Positions 35,702 to 45,574 of a stretch of DNA of 64,000 nucleotides are shown here, in pieces (the first letter of the stretch is position 1; the number at the start of each line of letters is the position of its first letter). Source of the stretch: Flaccisagitta enflata. Lineage: Eukaryota; Chaetognatha; Sagittoidea; Aphragmophora. Both the position numbers and the translations under genes were made by a program. The notes beneath the pieces were generated by a model that saw only the letters and a list, made by a program, of their open reading frames with translations, was not told where the DNA came from and made no database searches. The stretch is taken from positions 84,754,001-84,818,000 of the forward strand of contig OZ231127.1 of assembly GCA_965153355.1 (NCBI GenBank). Direction: 5' to 3'.

Positions 35702-36146
35702 CAGCTAAACCCCGCAATAACGTATGTCAAGGGATCAACAAATTCTTATTCGCGTGCTACGCAACTCTACACCCCGCTTTGTCGGTCCGTCAGTCCGTCG
35801 GTCCGTCGGTCCGTCGGTCCGTCGGTCCGTCGGTCCGTCGGTCCATTGGTCCGTTCGTCCATCGGTCCGTCCATCTGTCTGTCTGTCACACTTTACTTTT
35901 TTTGTTTTTTTTTGCGGTCTATGGCCTCACTGCTCTTGCCTAAATGATCAAATGACCTCAAATTCAGCCCCTGCCCACCTGCACTCAACTGGGGTAGCCG
36001 TGTATCCGGCCTTGTTTCCACTATAGGCGGATTTTTATTATTGCCATCATAAAAATCAAAAGAAATTGACATGAAGGGACCATGATTTAAAATATACTAT
36101 GAGCAGATTTCGTTACTCTTGGATCAGTTATAGCGGGGTCTAATTG
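35702..36146. mobile_element. Family E MITE (copy E1), split by an A1 insertion
   Basis: Ends CAGCTAAACCCCGCAATAAC and the complement of CAATTAGACCCCGCTATAAC, flanked by TA on both sides (35700-35701; 36147-36148). The remaining host sequence is about 175 bp, equal in size to copies E2 and E3. Pogo/Tigger-type ends by resemblance. Confidence 0.75.
35749..36017 (+). mobile_element. Family A1 element inside E1
   Basis: Complete A1 copy: 'cgcgtgctacgcaactctac', a GGTCCGTC array of about 120 bp, 'gtcacactttactttttttg', 'cctaaatgatcaaatgacct', 'cccacctgcactcaactggg', 'gtagccgtgtatccggcctt'. The 5' end lacks the usual TTTTTAG, which may mark the true insertion boundary. Confidence 0.8.
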
Positions 36147-36444
36147 TACTTTTACGTAATTGGCCTATTTACAGGCAACCTTTTTACATGCTAGCCCAAA
36201 AGTTTTATGAATTTTCAGCAAAAGCTTTTTGTTCCTTGGCTTATTGGAAGAGTGCTATTTGTGATTCTACTTTAATTTTTGCTTAAATTGCAATAACTTT
36301 GGTACAGGTATTATTAGCCAGCTACTCGGGCACCTATAATCATGAAATATATTTTGATATTGGCCCTCAAAGTAGACGGACGGGTAAAGAAATTGACAAA
36401 CGGACGGACAAATGGACTGATGGACGGACACAACTTCACACAGA
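36147..36444. other. Unique region with a decayed GGACGGAC tract
   Basis: Mostly unique sequence. Bases 36375-36430 hold a family-A-like array (GACGGACGGGTAAAG, ACGGACGGACAAATGG) without recognisable ends. Confidence 0.45.
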
Positions 36445-36618
36445 CAGTGGAGCTTCACTAGAGCTCACCCGCCAATAAGGCATGTCCGCCTAGAAGGAAT
36501 ACAACTTACTGTACCATGAAAGATTTTGTAGTTACATCATTATTGGCTATAAGGGAGCTTCACTATAAAGCACAATTTTTCTCAGTCCCCTGAAATGCGC
36601 TCCAGTGAAGCTCAACTG
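36445..36618. mobile_element. Family E MITE (copy E2)
   Basis: 174 bp with ends CAGTGGAGCTTCACTAGAGC and the complement of CAGTTGAGCTTCACTGGAGC; TA on the right (36619-36620), GA in place of TA on the left. Interior shares 'gggactgag' and 'atagtgaagctcc' words with E3. Confidence 0.75.
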
Positions 36619-36649
36619 TATGTACATTGGCGCGCTTAAAAAGTAATTA

Positions 36650-36790
36650 GGCCGGATACACGGCAATCCAGTCGCGGACGGTTGGGCAGGAGCAGCAATG
36701 CGAAAACCGTTCGGAATTCAACAGAATTTGTAACCCACCGACATAACGACCTACCGACCGACACAGCAAGGTCGCGTATTTGCGACTAAA
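36650..36790 (-). mobile_element. Family A1 element, short core
   Basis: Minus orientation: 'aggccggatacacggcaatc', 'agtcgcggacggttgggcag', 'gagcagcaatgcgaaaacc', 'cgacctaccgaccgacacag', 'gtcgcgtatttgcgactaaa'. The hairpin end is imperfect (gtcgcgtatttgcgac). Confidence 0.75.
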
Positions 36791-36897
36791 AACTAGCTAT
36801 CTATCATTCATGCATCGTATAGTTTGTTTGTGAGTCAGTGCACATTTTGTCAACGATTCCGAGTGCATCAGCGCGATGTTGTGGAAGTGCACCTTTA

Positions 36898-37293
36898 ATG
36901 CCAGTGAATTTTCCGCCTCACCCAGCAACAGAAGACCGCTCTCCTTTGCCATATCGGCCGCTTCTACCTCCACCTGCGCCACCTCCACCGCCATCGGCGC
37001 TATCGCCACCTCCACTGCCACCTCCATCATTGCATCTACAGCCGCCACCGCCGCCTCCAGGGTCTCTACCACCTCCACCTCCAACACCTCCAATGCCTTC
37101 ACTGCCGCCACCTCCATCACTTCCAACACCTCCACCAACGCCATCTCCGCTGTAGCCGCCACCGCCACCGCCGCCACCGCAACCGCTACCGCCACCGCCG
37201 CCACCCCTCCCCCCGCCTCCACCGCTACCACCGCCGCCGCCGCTACCGCCGCCTCTCCACCACCGTCTCCGTCCTCTTTACGAGCATCGTTAA
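36898..37293 (+). pseudogene. Proline-rich ORF with one in-frame TAG
   Basis: From ATG 36898 the frame reads MPVNFPPHPATEDRSPLPYR and then polyproline blocks separated by Ser, Leu, Ala and Thr, to TAG at 37153-37155 (85 codons). The same frame stays open beyond the TAG with more polyproline (PPPPPPPPQPLPPPPPPL...) and ends RLRPLYEHR before TAA 37291-37293. Codons keep CC at positions 1-2 while the third base varies (CCA, CCT, CCG), which is what purifying selection on a protein produces rather than a simple repeat. The frame is also open upstream to 36838. The layout resembles formin FH1 or WASP-type proline-rich regions, but no flanking domain is present. It may be an exon, a pseudogene, or a gene with a recent nonsense change. 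Confidence 0.4.
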
Positions 37294-37329
37294 AGTGGAT
37301 GTCATAATGTGACACTCGATACACTGGAA

Positions 37330-37331
37330 AA

Positions 37332-37390
<59 letters not shown>
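37330..37390. repeat. (CT)n microsatellite
   Basis: Perfect CT tract just 3' of the proline-rich ORF. Confidence 0.97.
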
Positions 37391-37391
<1 letters not shown>

Positions 37392-37484
37392 TGCACCCTA
37401 GACAAAGTCTCACCCTGACGAAAGACGGAAAATTCCTTGGCTCACCACGCAAAAGCCGGAGAGATTACGACATCGACGACGACG

Positions 37485-38255
37485 GCAAGGAAGATGATGA
37501 GTGATGAGAGGGGGAGGTGATGGCAGAGGTGATGACTGGTGAGAGGTGATCACTGGTGAAAGGTGTAGGTGATAGCAATGGAGAAAGATTATGAGTAATG
37601 TGTTGTAGAGGTGATGGCTGGTGACGACTGATGATAGGTGTAGGTGATAGCAATGGAGATAGATGATGAGAGGGGGAGGTGATGGCAGAGGTGATGGTGA
37701 GTGATGTGAGGTGGAGGTGATAACTGGTGATGACCGGTGAAAGTTGAAGGTGATAGCAATGGAGATAGATGATGAGAGGGGGAGGTGATGGTGAGTGATG
37801 AGAGGTGGAGGCGATGACTGGTGATGACTGGTGATGACTGGTGAAAGGTGTAAGTGATTGCAATGGAGATAGATAATGAGTGATGAGAGGGGGAAATGAT
37901 GACTGGTGATGACTTGTGAAAGGTGAAGGTGATAGCAATACCAATGGAGATAGATTAAGACTAAGAGTGATGAGAGGGGGAGGTGATGACTGGTGACGAC
38001 TGGTGAGAGGTGTAAGTGATTGCAATGGAGATAGATAATGAGTGATGAGAGGGGGAGATGATGACTGGTAATGACTGGTGAGAGGTGTAGGTGATAGCAA
38101 TGGAGATAGATTATGAGTGATGAGAGGGAGAGGTGTTGGCAGAGATGATGATGAGTGATGAGAGGGGGAGGTGATGACTGGTGATGACTGGTGAGAGGTG
38201 CAGGTGATTGCAATGGAGATAGATGATGACAGTATGGAGGCGGACGATGGCAGAT
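37485..38255 (+). repeat. GGTGATGACTGGTGA minisatellite
   Basis: Complex tandem array with a 15-bp subunit (GGTGATGACTGGTGA) inside longer units that also include 'ggtgatagcaatggagatag' and 'gatgagagggggaggtgatg'. About eight long units of 70-110 bp. Minus-strand frames read Ser/Pro/His/Leu/Ile over more than 250 codons and are repeat artefacts. Related words recur at 60655-61075. Confidence 0.92.
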
Positions 38256-38324
38256 GGAAGTTGAAGTTGATAATAAGAAGTAAAAGCACAGAACCGTTGG
38301 CAAATATGGAAAAACGCAATTAAG

Positions 38325-38480
38325 GCGCGTTTCTACACACAGACAATCGCGTTTTTTATCAGGGCCACTCGGTTGCTCGCTATGTTTGTTCGCTCGCAAC
38401 GATCACTCCGCTCACTTGCTCTGCAGCGCTAAGCTCACTCAACTCGCTCGCTCCATTCACAGGCTCGCTCAATTACTTTG
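38325..38480 (+). mobile_element. Family C element (copy C4), truncated
   Basis: Begins TTAAGGCGCGTTTCTACACA and runs through CGCTC-type words to 'gctcaattactttgct', where a TG tract replaces the second half. Confidence 0.7.
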
Positions 38481-38632
<152 letters not shown>

Positions 38633-39294
38633 GGCGGAAAATGAATGTCATCAGGACGATGATTGAAAAAAAGTGAGGATGAAGATGAAGAGGACAAAAA
38701 AGGGCCGGCGTATGCATTACTTTTTGCGGCCGGTCGGCTTGTAGAAGCATTTTGCATAATGCGGAAAACTAGATCGTCAATTCAATATGCTTGGCAACGT
38801 GAGGGAAATGTCAAAACAGGATTTGACTCTCACAAAAAAAAAAGAAGAAAGAAAATTGAAAGTCTGTAGCAGCGGTATGATGATAACTGAGGCTGACAAG
38901 TGGGAAAAATATAGAGAGAGTGAGAAACTGTGTAGGAAGGTAAACATAGAAATTGTATTTTCTCAAAACTATTTTTTCTCATCATCATTAGCAAGAGAAT
39001 AGTCTTAGCTTTCATTTGATGTATCATATGATAAGTTTTTGCGATTAGGGGTTATACAATAAATATAACTAAATGGATGTGTCTCGAAACATTTCTGTTG
39101 CGTTTTCCACCAACAACTTCTTTCATTTATTCTGAATGATACTGTTTTCAGAGATTTTCTTTTATTTTCTTTATAAATATCATATGCTGTTTGTTAGCTC
39201 ATGGCGTCTTAGGGCATGGTCGCAGAACAAAAATAGAAATAGATTTGAAATCAGCAGACTTTGGGGATTCTGCAAGTAGCTCACCTGACCTCAC

Positions 39295-39541
39295 CTGGAC
39301 CTGGTTTGGCCATAGTAGCCTTATCTTTAGGATATCAATATCTTAGAAATTTATCACCCAATTTTCCGGGAAATAAAATAAACCCCATACGGATATCAGC
39401 AATATGTGATAAAAAATCATTCACTGGTACATTTTTTTCAAATACCAATTCCGTGGGACCTTCTGAAACGCATGAAGGAAATTCAAACCTCGTTTTTTTG
39501 ATCGCTCCTAGAAGGAGCTCGGCTATGTTTACTTTCCTAAA
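39295..39541 (-). CDS. Candidate internal exon with one in-frame TGA
   Basis: On the minus strand, pyrimidine-rich 'ttgctcttgtattgtcacag' (acceptor, AG at 39542-39543) precedes a frame reading FRKVNIAELLLGAIKKTRFE, FPSCVSEGPTELVFEKNVPV, NDFLSHIADIRMGFILFPGK and LGDKFLRY, then TGA (39335-39337), then YPKDKATMAKPGP up to a consensus donor CAG|GTGAGG at 39294. The 247-bp interval thus has both splice consensus sites and a single stop. Purines occupy the first codon position in about 59% of codons here, against about 46% in the fully open plus-strand frame of the same DNA (39261-39605), which favours the minus strand. Family not recognised. The TGA may be a nonsense mutation, an error, or the true end of a terminal exon. 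Confidence 0.35.
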
Positions 39542-39604
39542 CTGTGACAATACAAGAGCAATAACAGTGACAGAGAAAAGCCGCGATAATAAATGTGATG
39601 GATG

Positions 39605-39825
39605 AAACCTGTCGATCCGTCAATCCGTCGGTCTGTCCGCCACATTTTCAGACTTTTTTGGGCAATTTAAGGTTAGCTGATTTGTTTCTGAAGGAGGAAA
39701 GGAAGGAAAGAGGGGAGAAACGAGAGATGAAAGGAAGGTAGGAAGAAGAACGTATGTAGTTGTGTGTGTAATTGTGAAACGGAGCACGCGACTGTTGGCC
39801 TGTTGGGCATGTTCTGTGTATTAAT
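39605..39825 (+). mobile_element. Family A2 element, decayed
   Basis: Short CCGTCAATCCGTCGGTC array, 'cacattttcagacttttttg', 'ggcaatttaaggttagc', a purine-rich middle, then the A2 end 'agcacgcgactgttggcctg' and 'ttgggcatgttctg'. The hairpin end is missing. Confidence 0.6.
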
Positions 39826-40062
39826 ATATGTTGCATTAACTTGTAGTGGAAAGGACCGAAACCTATGAAGGAAGCAGTTTACTGTATTTATCAGTCTGAT
39901 AAAGAAACGAAACAGATGGTTACCGACTTGCCATTGAGCCTACTGCCCCTTTTCAAAAAAAAAAAAAAAAAAAAGGAAGGAAGGAGACCGGGGGCAAAAC
40001 GAGTTCGTTATTGCCTTATAAGTTTACTGGGGATTGGTTAGGATTAACGCAACCAGAACCGC
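39826..40062. other. Unique region with a 20-bp A run
   Basis: Unique sequence with a homopolymer A run at about 39955-39974. Nothing else identified. Confidence 0.6.
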
Positions 40063-40202
40063 ATGAATAGAAGAAAAGAAATGAAGAAGAAAGAGAAGAA
40101 GAAGAAGAAAAAGAAGAAAGAGAAGAAGAAGAGGAGGAGAAAGAGGAAGAAGAAGAAGAAGAAAAAGAAGAAGAAGAAGGAGAAGATGATGAAGAAGAAG
40201 AG

Positions 40203-40234
<32 letters not shown>

Positions 40235-40515
40235 AGAAGATGAAGAAGAAGAGGAACAAGAGGAAGAATAAGGAGGAGAAAAAGAAGAAAACAAAAAAGA
40301 AGAAGAAGAAGAAAAAAAACAAGGGGAAGAAGAAAAAGGAACACAAGAAGAAGCAGAAGATGAAGAAGAAGAAGAAAAAGAAAAAGAAAAAAAAAAGAAA
40401 AAGAAAAAGAAAAAGAAAAAGAAAAAGAAAAAGAAAAAGAAGAAGAAGAAGAAGAAGAAGAAGAAGAAGAAGAAGAAGAAGAAGACGGACAAGAAGAAGA
40501 ACATAAAAAAAGGAG
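40063..40515. repeat. (GAA)n/(GAAAAA)n purine tract
   Basis: Interrupted GAA and GAAAAA repeats over about 450 bp, with a perfect GAAAAA block at 40375-40438 and a perfect GAA block at 40438-40485. Long Lys- or Ser-rich frames are artefacts. Confidence 0.97.
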
Positions 40516-40674
40516 GAAGGGCGTATTCACAGTTTTCCTTCAGGGGTTATGCCTGGATAACCTCAAGGAGGATGGAAAAGCCTTCTATGGGTCGAAAACG
40601 GGGTGCAATAGATAGGAAAAAAGAAAAAGATTGGGAGGGAGTAATTTTGAAAGGAAAAAATGAAAAAAAAAGGA

Positions 40675-40675
<1 letters not shown>

Positions 40676-40745
<70 letters not shown>
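40676..40745. repeat. (GA)n microsatellite
   Basis: Perfect GA tract. Bases 40746-41120 are purine-rich unique sequence without a convincing gene. Confidence 0.97.
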
Positions 40746-40746
<1 letters not shown>

Positions 40747-41124
40747 TGAAAGAGAGAGAGAAAGAGAGAAAGAGATATGTGAAAGAAAAGATGAAAGAGA
40801 TGAGAAAATGATTGAAGGCTGACTTGGAAGTGGAATTCTTTGGGCAAACAGAGGAACAGAGAGATAGACAGGATACAGGAAGAGATAAAAAGGTGTTGAC
40901 CTTGAAACAAAGAAAAGAAGAAGAAAGATGCAGCATAGAAGAATTAACAGAAGAAGGAATGAAAAGGAAAGAGAAATGAGAAAAAAAGAAAAAGAAAAAG
41001 AAGAATAAATGAAAAAAAGAAGAGGATAATAGTGGAGAAGAAGAAACTAGAACATGCGACATGAAAAAAAAAAGAAAACAAAGGATCAAAATGATAGAAA
41101 GATAAAGGAAGAAAAAGTCGAAAA

Positions 41125-41192
41125 AGAAGATGAAGAAAAAGAAATAGAAATAGAAATAGAAATAGAAATAGAAATAGAAATAGAAATAGAAA
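41125..41192. repeat. (GAAATA)n short tandem repeat
   Basis: About nine copies of the hexamer GAAATA. Bases 41193-41522 are unique. Confidence 0.9.
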
Positions 41193-41522
41193 AGTAGAAG
41201 AAACGAGATTGAGTTGACAAAAAGCTCGGTGGATAACCTGTCTTTTTTTTTGTTTGGATCAAGCTGGGTCATGGAAAATACAATGAAGCCCACCTTACCT
41301 CTCTCACTCTCTTACTCCCGGCCTCAATCATTCCATACCCTCAACAACCTGGTTCCTTCTGGCCTATCCGTCTGTCTGTCTGTCTCCCCGTCTCTCTATC
41401 TACCACACTAAGTTTGTTTACTTGTTTTAATTATAAATATATAGTAAATAGTAAATATTGATATAAATATGTTGGTAAGGGAAGAATGATGTAGTGAAGA
41501 GTGATTTCACCACCTTATTCGC

Positions 41523-41587
<65 letters not shown>
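41523..41587. repeat. (CT)n microsatellite ending in CAG
   Basis: CT tract running directly into CTCAG, the layout of a polypyrimidine tract plus 3' splice site. Confidence 0.95.
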
Positions 41588-41589
<2 letters not shown>

Positions 41590-41591
<2 letters not shown>

Positions 41592-41730
41592 CTTTTGCAA
41601 TGCCAGAGACTTCACATGGTCACTGAAATTGCATCCCGTGACTGTGCTGATTCGCTCTTATGTACCCCTTCATAATGTGACACTCACAAGTTTTATTTCA
41701 AACAAGCCAATGCGCAGCTTTCTGGCTTGA
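41590..41730 (+). CDS. Possible terminal exon after a CT-tract acceptor
   Basis: Immediately after CTCTCAG the frame reads HFCNARDFTWSLKLHPVTVL, IRSYVPLHNVTLTSFISNKP, MRSFLA and TGA, 46 codons. The composition is protein-like but the length is too small to rule out chance. No family recognised. Confidence 0.2.
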
Positions 41731-41825
41731 TAAGAACTTTTTTTAGGAGTCAGGGGATGCAATTGGCAAGAGATACAGTGCATCAAGATTTAGAGCCTTC
41801 TTCCCTGCTTATCATCATGTAAATA

Positions 41826-41996
41826 CAGTTGAGCTTCACTAGAGCGCATGTCAAGGGACTGGGCAAATTTTTGCCTTATATTGAAGCTGCCTTAGTGCAT
41901 ATACAATAAACTGCAAATCTCTCGTGAAATGGCAAGCTTTATACCTTACAGGCGGGCATGCCTTAATACCGGGTGCGCTCTTGCGGTGCTCCACTG
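41826..41996. mobile_element. Family E MITE (copy E3)
   Basis: 171 bp with ends CAGTTGAGCTTCACTAGAGC and the complement of CAGTGGAGCACCGCAAGAGC, flanked by TA (41824-41825; 41997-41998). Contains 'gggactgggcaaatttttgc'. Pogo/Tigger-like by its ends and TA duplication. Confidence 0.8.
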
Positions 41997-42157
41997 TATA
42001 CAGACTTTTTCGAATGCGACTTATCTAGATATCTGTAGTGCGTAGCTCGATTTGTTAAGGAGCAGCACTCGTTTCAAGTTGATGCCATCAGTCATTAAGA
42101 TGTCTGTATTTACATATTCATTGGCAACCGCAGATCAGAGCAATGCAATGGCTACCA

Positions 42158-42262
42158 CTGCACTGCACTGCACTGCACTGCACTGCACTGCACTGCACTA
42201 CACTGCACTGCACTGCACTGCACCGCACGGCACTGCACTGCACTGCACTGCACTGCACTGAC
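42158..42262. repeat. (CACTG)n pentanucleotide array
   Basis: About twenty copies of CACTG with few interruptions ('cacta', 'caccg', 'cacgg'). Every unit contains TGCA across its junction. Confidence 0.97.
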
Positions 42263-42351
42263 CACGTGATATCCCTCGAAAGTTAAATCGCATGACAGGG
42301 CATTTTTTTCACTGCGGGGCCAACGTAAGAGAGAAACTGAAAAAGAGAAAT

Positions 42352-42683
<332 letters not shown>

Positions 42684-42899
42684 TGTGAAAATGATTTCAA
42701 AGATTGATTGAAAGGTTTACAAAAAAAAAAATTTCATAGATAAAGACAAAATAATTGTTTAAACTCATGGCAACAATTAATGACAGCAAAAAAGAAAAAA
42801 AAATATATCAACATCTATATTATTGATATATTTTCTTTCTTTTTTTTCTTACTTTCTTTTTTTATCTTGTCTCTTTTTTTACCCAAAAACTTGAGTAAA

Positions 42900-43166
42900 T
42901 ATTATAGTGAAATACTCAGCAATGTTGAAACAGAAGGGGAAGCGGAAGCGGAAGCGGAAGCAGAAGCGGAAGCAGAGGCGGAAGCAGAAGCGGAAGCAGA
43001 AGCAGAAGCTATGCCTTATAAAATGATAGAAGCAGAAACAGAAGTGGAAGCTACTCTTTCTGAAATAGTGGAAGCAGAAGCGGAAGCGGAAGCTGTCAAT
43101 TTTCAAATATGCCAATTGGAAGCGGAAGCGGAAGCGGTCCAAAAATCTACCGCTTCTGCGTCTCTA
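42900..43166 (+). mobile_element. Family D-like element (copy D3) with GGAAGC array
   Basis: GGAAGC/AGAAGC hexamers fill 42930-43135, separated by short unique pieces. The right end is the complement of TAGAGACGCAGAAGCGG, which resembles the D terminus. The left end is unclear. The frame across it reads Glu-Ala repeats. Confidence 0.5.
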
Positions 43167-43227
43167 GTGTCCATGATTCTCTGTAAGTGTGTGTTTATTT
43201 CTCTTGGAGACATGCTTTGGCTCACGT

Positions 43228-43443
43228 AAAAAGTACAATTGGGACTCCGTGGCTACAAGATTCTTGAGGAAGCTGGACCATAGAGATGAAAGAGAGTTTA
43301 AAGAAGCTCTTAATGTAGCCGAGTTAGAAAACTTTGATACAATCAATAAACCCGAGTTCTTTACGTCCAAGATTCGGGACATGACAATATCTCTCTCCAG
43401 AGCTCCATCCCGTGACAGCAGGATTAGATTAGATGACGATTAA
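43228..43443 (+). CDS. Candidate terminal exon, unrecognised protein
   Basis: A frame open from before 43189 reads KKYNWDSVATRFLRKLDHRD, EREFKEALNVAELENFDTIN, KPEFFTSKIRDMTISLSRAP and SRDSRIRLDDD to TAA (43441-43443). Mixed charge, no low complexity, varied codon third positions: one of the most gene-like stretches here. The exon start is uncertain; upstream pyrimidine-rich 'gtgtgtttatttctcttgg' lies between it and the D3 element. A family C element starts 40 bp after the stop. Function unknown. Confidence 0.35.
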   Translation, partial: KKYNWDSVATRFLRKLDHRDEREFKEALNVAELENFDTINKPEFFTSKIRDMTISLSRAPSRDSRIRLDDD

Positions 43444-43482
43444 AACAACCTCATCTATAATGTACAGCGTACCACTTATTTA

Positions 43483-43817
43483 AGGTCTGTCTCTACACGT
43501 TACAATCGGGTTTTGAATGGGCCACTTGGTCGCTCGCTACATTCGTTTTCTGGCTCACTCCATCCACTCACTCCACCGTGCTCCGCTGCTCCATGCTTAA
43601 TTCGCTCACTTGCTATACTCACAGGCTTGCTCGCTCACTCTATTCACTCACTCCGCCGTGCTCCGCTGCTCCATGCCTTATTTGCTCACCCATGCTATTC
43701 ACGGGCTTGCTTGCTCACTCGCTCATGAGACCGTTGAATTTTACGAACATGTGTTCACACTGAAAACTTATTCAACGGGAACAATCGCGTTTGTTGTCGT
43801 TACTGGAAACACGCCCT
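43483..43817 (+). mobile_element. Family C element (copy C5), internally duplicated
   Basis: Starts TTAAGGTCTGTCTCTACACG, ends GGAAACACGCCCTTA. The middle holds two tandem passes of 'ccgtgctccgctgctccatg' about 94 bp apart, which makes it the longest C copy. TTA...TTA flanks fit a TWA duplication. Confidence 0.75.
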
Positions 43818-44094
43818 TATTGAGACGCGATATGTTCCATGGGGTTTACATCTAATACGCCAACAAACAATTCCGTTTGTTGCTGATGAAGTAATATAAC
43901 ATAGTTTAGTGTAGTATGATATATAGTATAGTATATAATGAGGGATATTGTTCCACCTATCATAATAATTTCAAGTTCTAACGAACAGCAACTTGACATC
44001 CTGACTCGAGCGACCAATTTCTTTCTTATGGCGTAATTGAGTAGAAAAGGCAAGCTTAAAGCCAGGGTTCTGTTTCTGTCACAATTTTGCACCT
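43818..44094. other. Unique AT-rich region
   Basis: Contains 'atgagggatattgttccacc', which recurs with one change at about 48650, and TATAGTATAGTA words near 43905-43940. No gene. Confidence 0.5.
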
Positions 44095-45085
44095 TTTTAG
44101 TCGCTTGTATGCTACCCTCCACGCTCCTCGGTTGGTCCGACGGTCGGTCCGACGGAAAGACGAAAAGAAGGAAGGAAGGGATGGAGGGAGGGGGGAGGGA
44201 GGGAGGATCAAAAGGAGGGAAAGGAGGGAGGAAAGGAGTATGTATGTATGTATGTATGTATGTATGTATGTATGTATGTATGTATGTTTGTTTGTATGTA
44301 TGTATGTATGTATGTATGTATGTATGTATGTATGTATGTATGTATGTACCGGGTGGTAAAAAAAAAAGTGACCAAGCTAGAATTTTCTCTAATAGGTTTT
44401 GAATTTTTTTTTATAAGTTAATATTTCAAAAATAAAGTATAGTGTATAAAAAAAATAATTTTTTTTATATTTTTTCAAACAAATAACTATATAAGTATAA
44501 AAAAGTAAAATGTTTGCATAAATCGGTAATAACATAAATATCTGCAAATTTGAAAAAAAACATACCTTAACTAGGTTATGTCTGATATAAACACAATTAA
44601 TTGTAAGTCTCCAGGCTTAGGTTAAAGAGATTTGAATAGAAAACAAAAGAATGTCTTTGAAAAGTATCTTTTGTTTTGTTGTATGCATGTATTTTTGAAA
44701 TTTTTCTTAGATTTTTTTCAAGGTTTTGAGTCATCTTTAACTATAAATAGTGAATCTATAAAAAATTTTTAGTTTTTATACAAAAAATTTTTTAAAAAAA
44801 TCAAAGTGGTCCAAAATTAAATTGAGTCAATTGTAAATAACTCCAAATATAAAAAAGATATACAGAAATTACAATAATGAAAAAAATTCTCCTGCACCAT
44901 ATCTTTTTAGCAAAAAAAGAATTTTTCTCTTAAACATTTTTTCATAAAAGATATAAGTAAACAAAAAAGACACTTTTTTTTTGACCACCCGTTATGTATG
45001 TATGTATGTATGTATGTATGTATGTATGCATGTATGTAGTTGTGCGTGTTACTGTAAAATGGAGCAGGCGACTGTTGCCATGCTG
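44095..45085 (+). mobile_element. Family A2 element with GTAT core and a nested MITE
   Basis: Degenerate hairpin end 'tttttagtcgcttgtatgct', 'ggttggtccgacggtcggtc', a GGAAGGAAGGGATGGAGGGA stretch, (GTAT)n at 44238-44347, the MITE, more (GTAT)n to 45038, then 'gttactgtaaaatggagca' and the A2 end GCGACTGTTGCC...TGGGCTTA. Same subfamily as 20178-20611 and 24678-26886 but with a tetranucleotide core. Confidence 0.75.
44349..44992. mobile_element. Tc1/mariner-like MITE, 644 bp
   Basis: Terminal inverted repeats CCGGGTGGTAAAAAAAAAAG and the complement of ACGGGTGGTCAAAAAAAAAG, flanked by TA (44347-44348; 44993-44994) inside the GTAT array. Very AT-rich, with no transposase frame. The TA duplication supports Tc1/mariner. 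Confidence 0.8.
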
Positions 45086-45574
45086 GGCTTATTTTTTTTT
45101 TTTTCTTACTTGAATTTTTCGCATGCACGCACGTCTGTCTGTTGGAGGGACACGATTCTTCCATGCTGATTTTTGTTTTGTTTTTACTCCTGTTTGCTGC
45201 TCTCTCTGACCAACACGAATCATTTATACATACAATTAGTATGTACATCACTATGTTTGTTCATTATCCTTTTCATTAATCGTTCCCTCTTTTTCCCTCC
45301 TCCCTTTCCATCTCTTTTTTTTTTCGTTTACAGTCTTGGCCTTGTATTCTATTTTCTTTTTCTCTCTCTCTCCCCCTATTTCCCCCTAGTGGTGGTGACG
45401 AAAGCTGCATTGGCTCGTGTGTTTCACATTCATTTACATTGCTCACTTTTTTCCTTCTGCTTGCATGAAGCTTTCCCTTTTCAGTTACTTTTGGTATTTC
45501 TTTTTTTATTTTCTTTTACTATTTTGGCTCTTTTCTTCTCTTTCTTTGCCTCAGCGTTCGCTTTCTTCACATCT
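45086..45574. other. Unique T-rich region
   Basis: Pyrimidine-biased sequence; plus-strand frames read Phe/Leu/Ser. No supportable gene. Confidence 0.5.

Noticed and set aside
36797-37405. 202-codon minus-strand Val/Ala/Glu frame opposite the proline-rich ORF
   Set aside because: It mirrors the plus-strand CCN codons; the variable base falls at its first codon position, as expected of a shadow frame.
37410-38399. 329-codon minus-strand Ser/His/Pro-rich frame
   Set aside because: Two overlapping long frames cover the same GGTGATGACTGGTGA array, which indicates repeat composition rather than a gene.
39261-39605. Fully open 114-codon plus-strand frame
   Set aside because: It is antisense to the minus-strand exon candidate, has weaker purine bias at position 1, and lacks flanking splice consensus.
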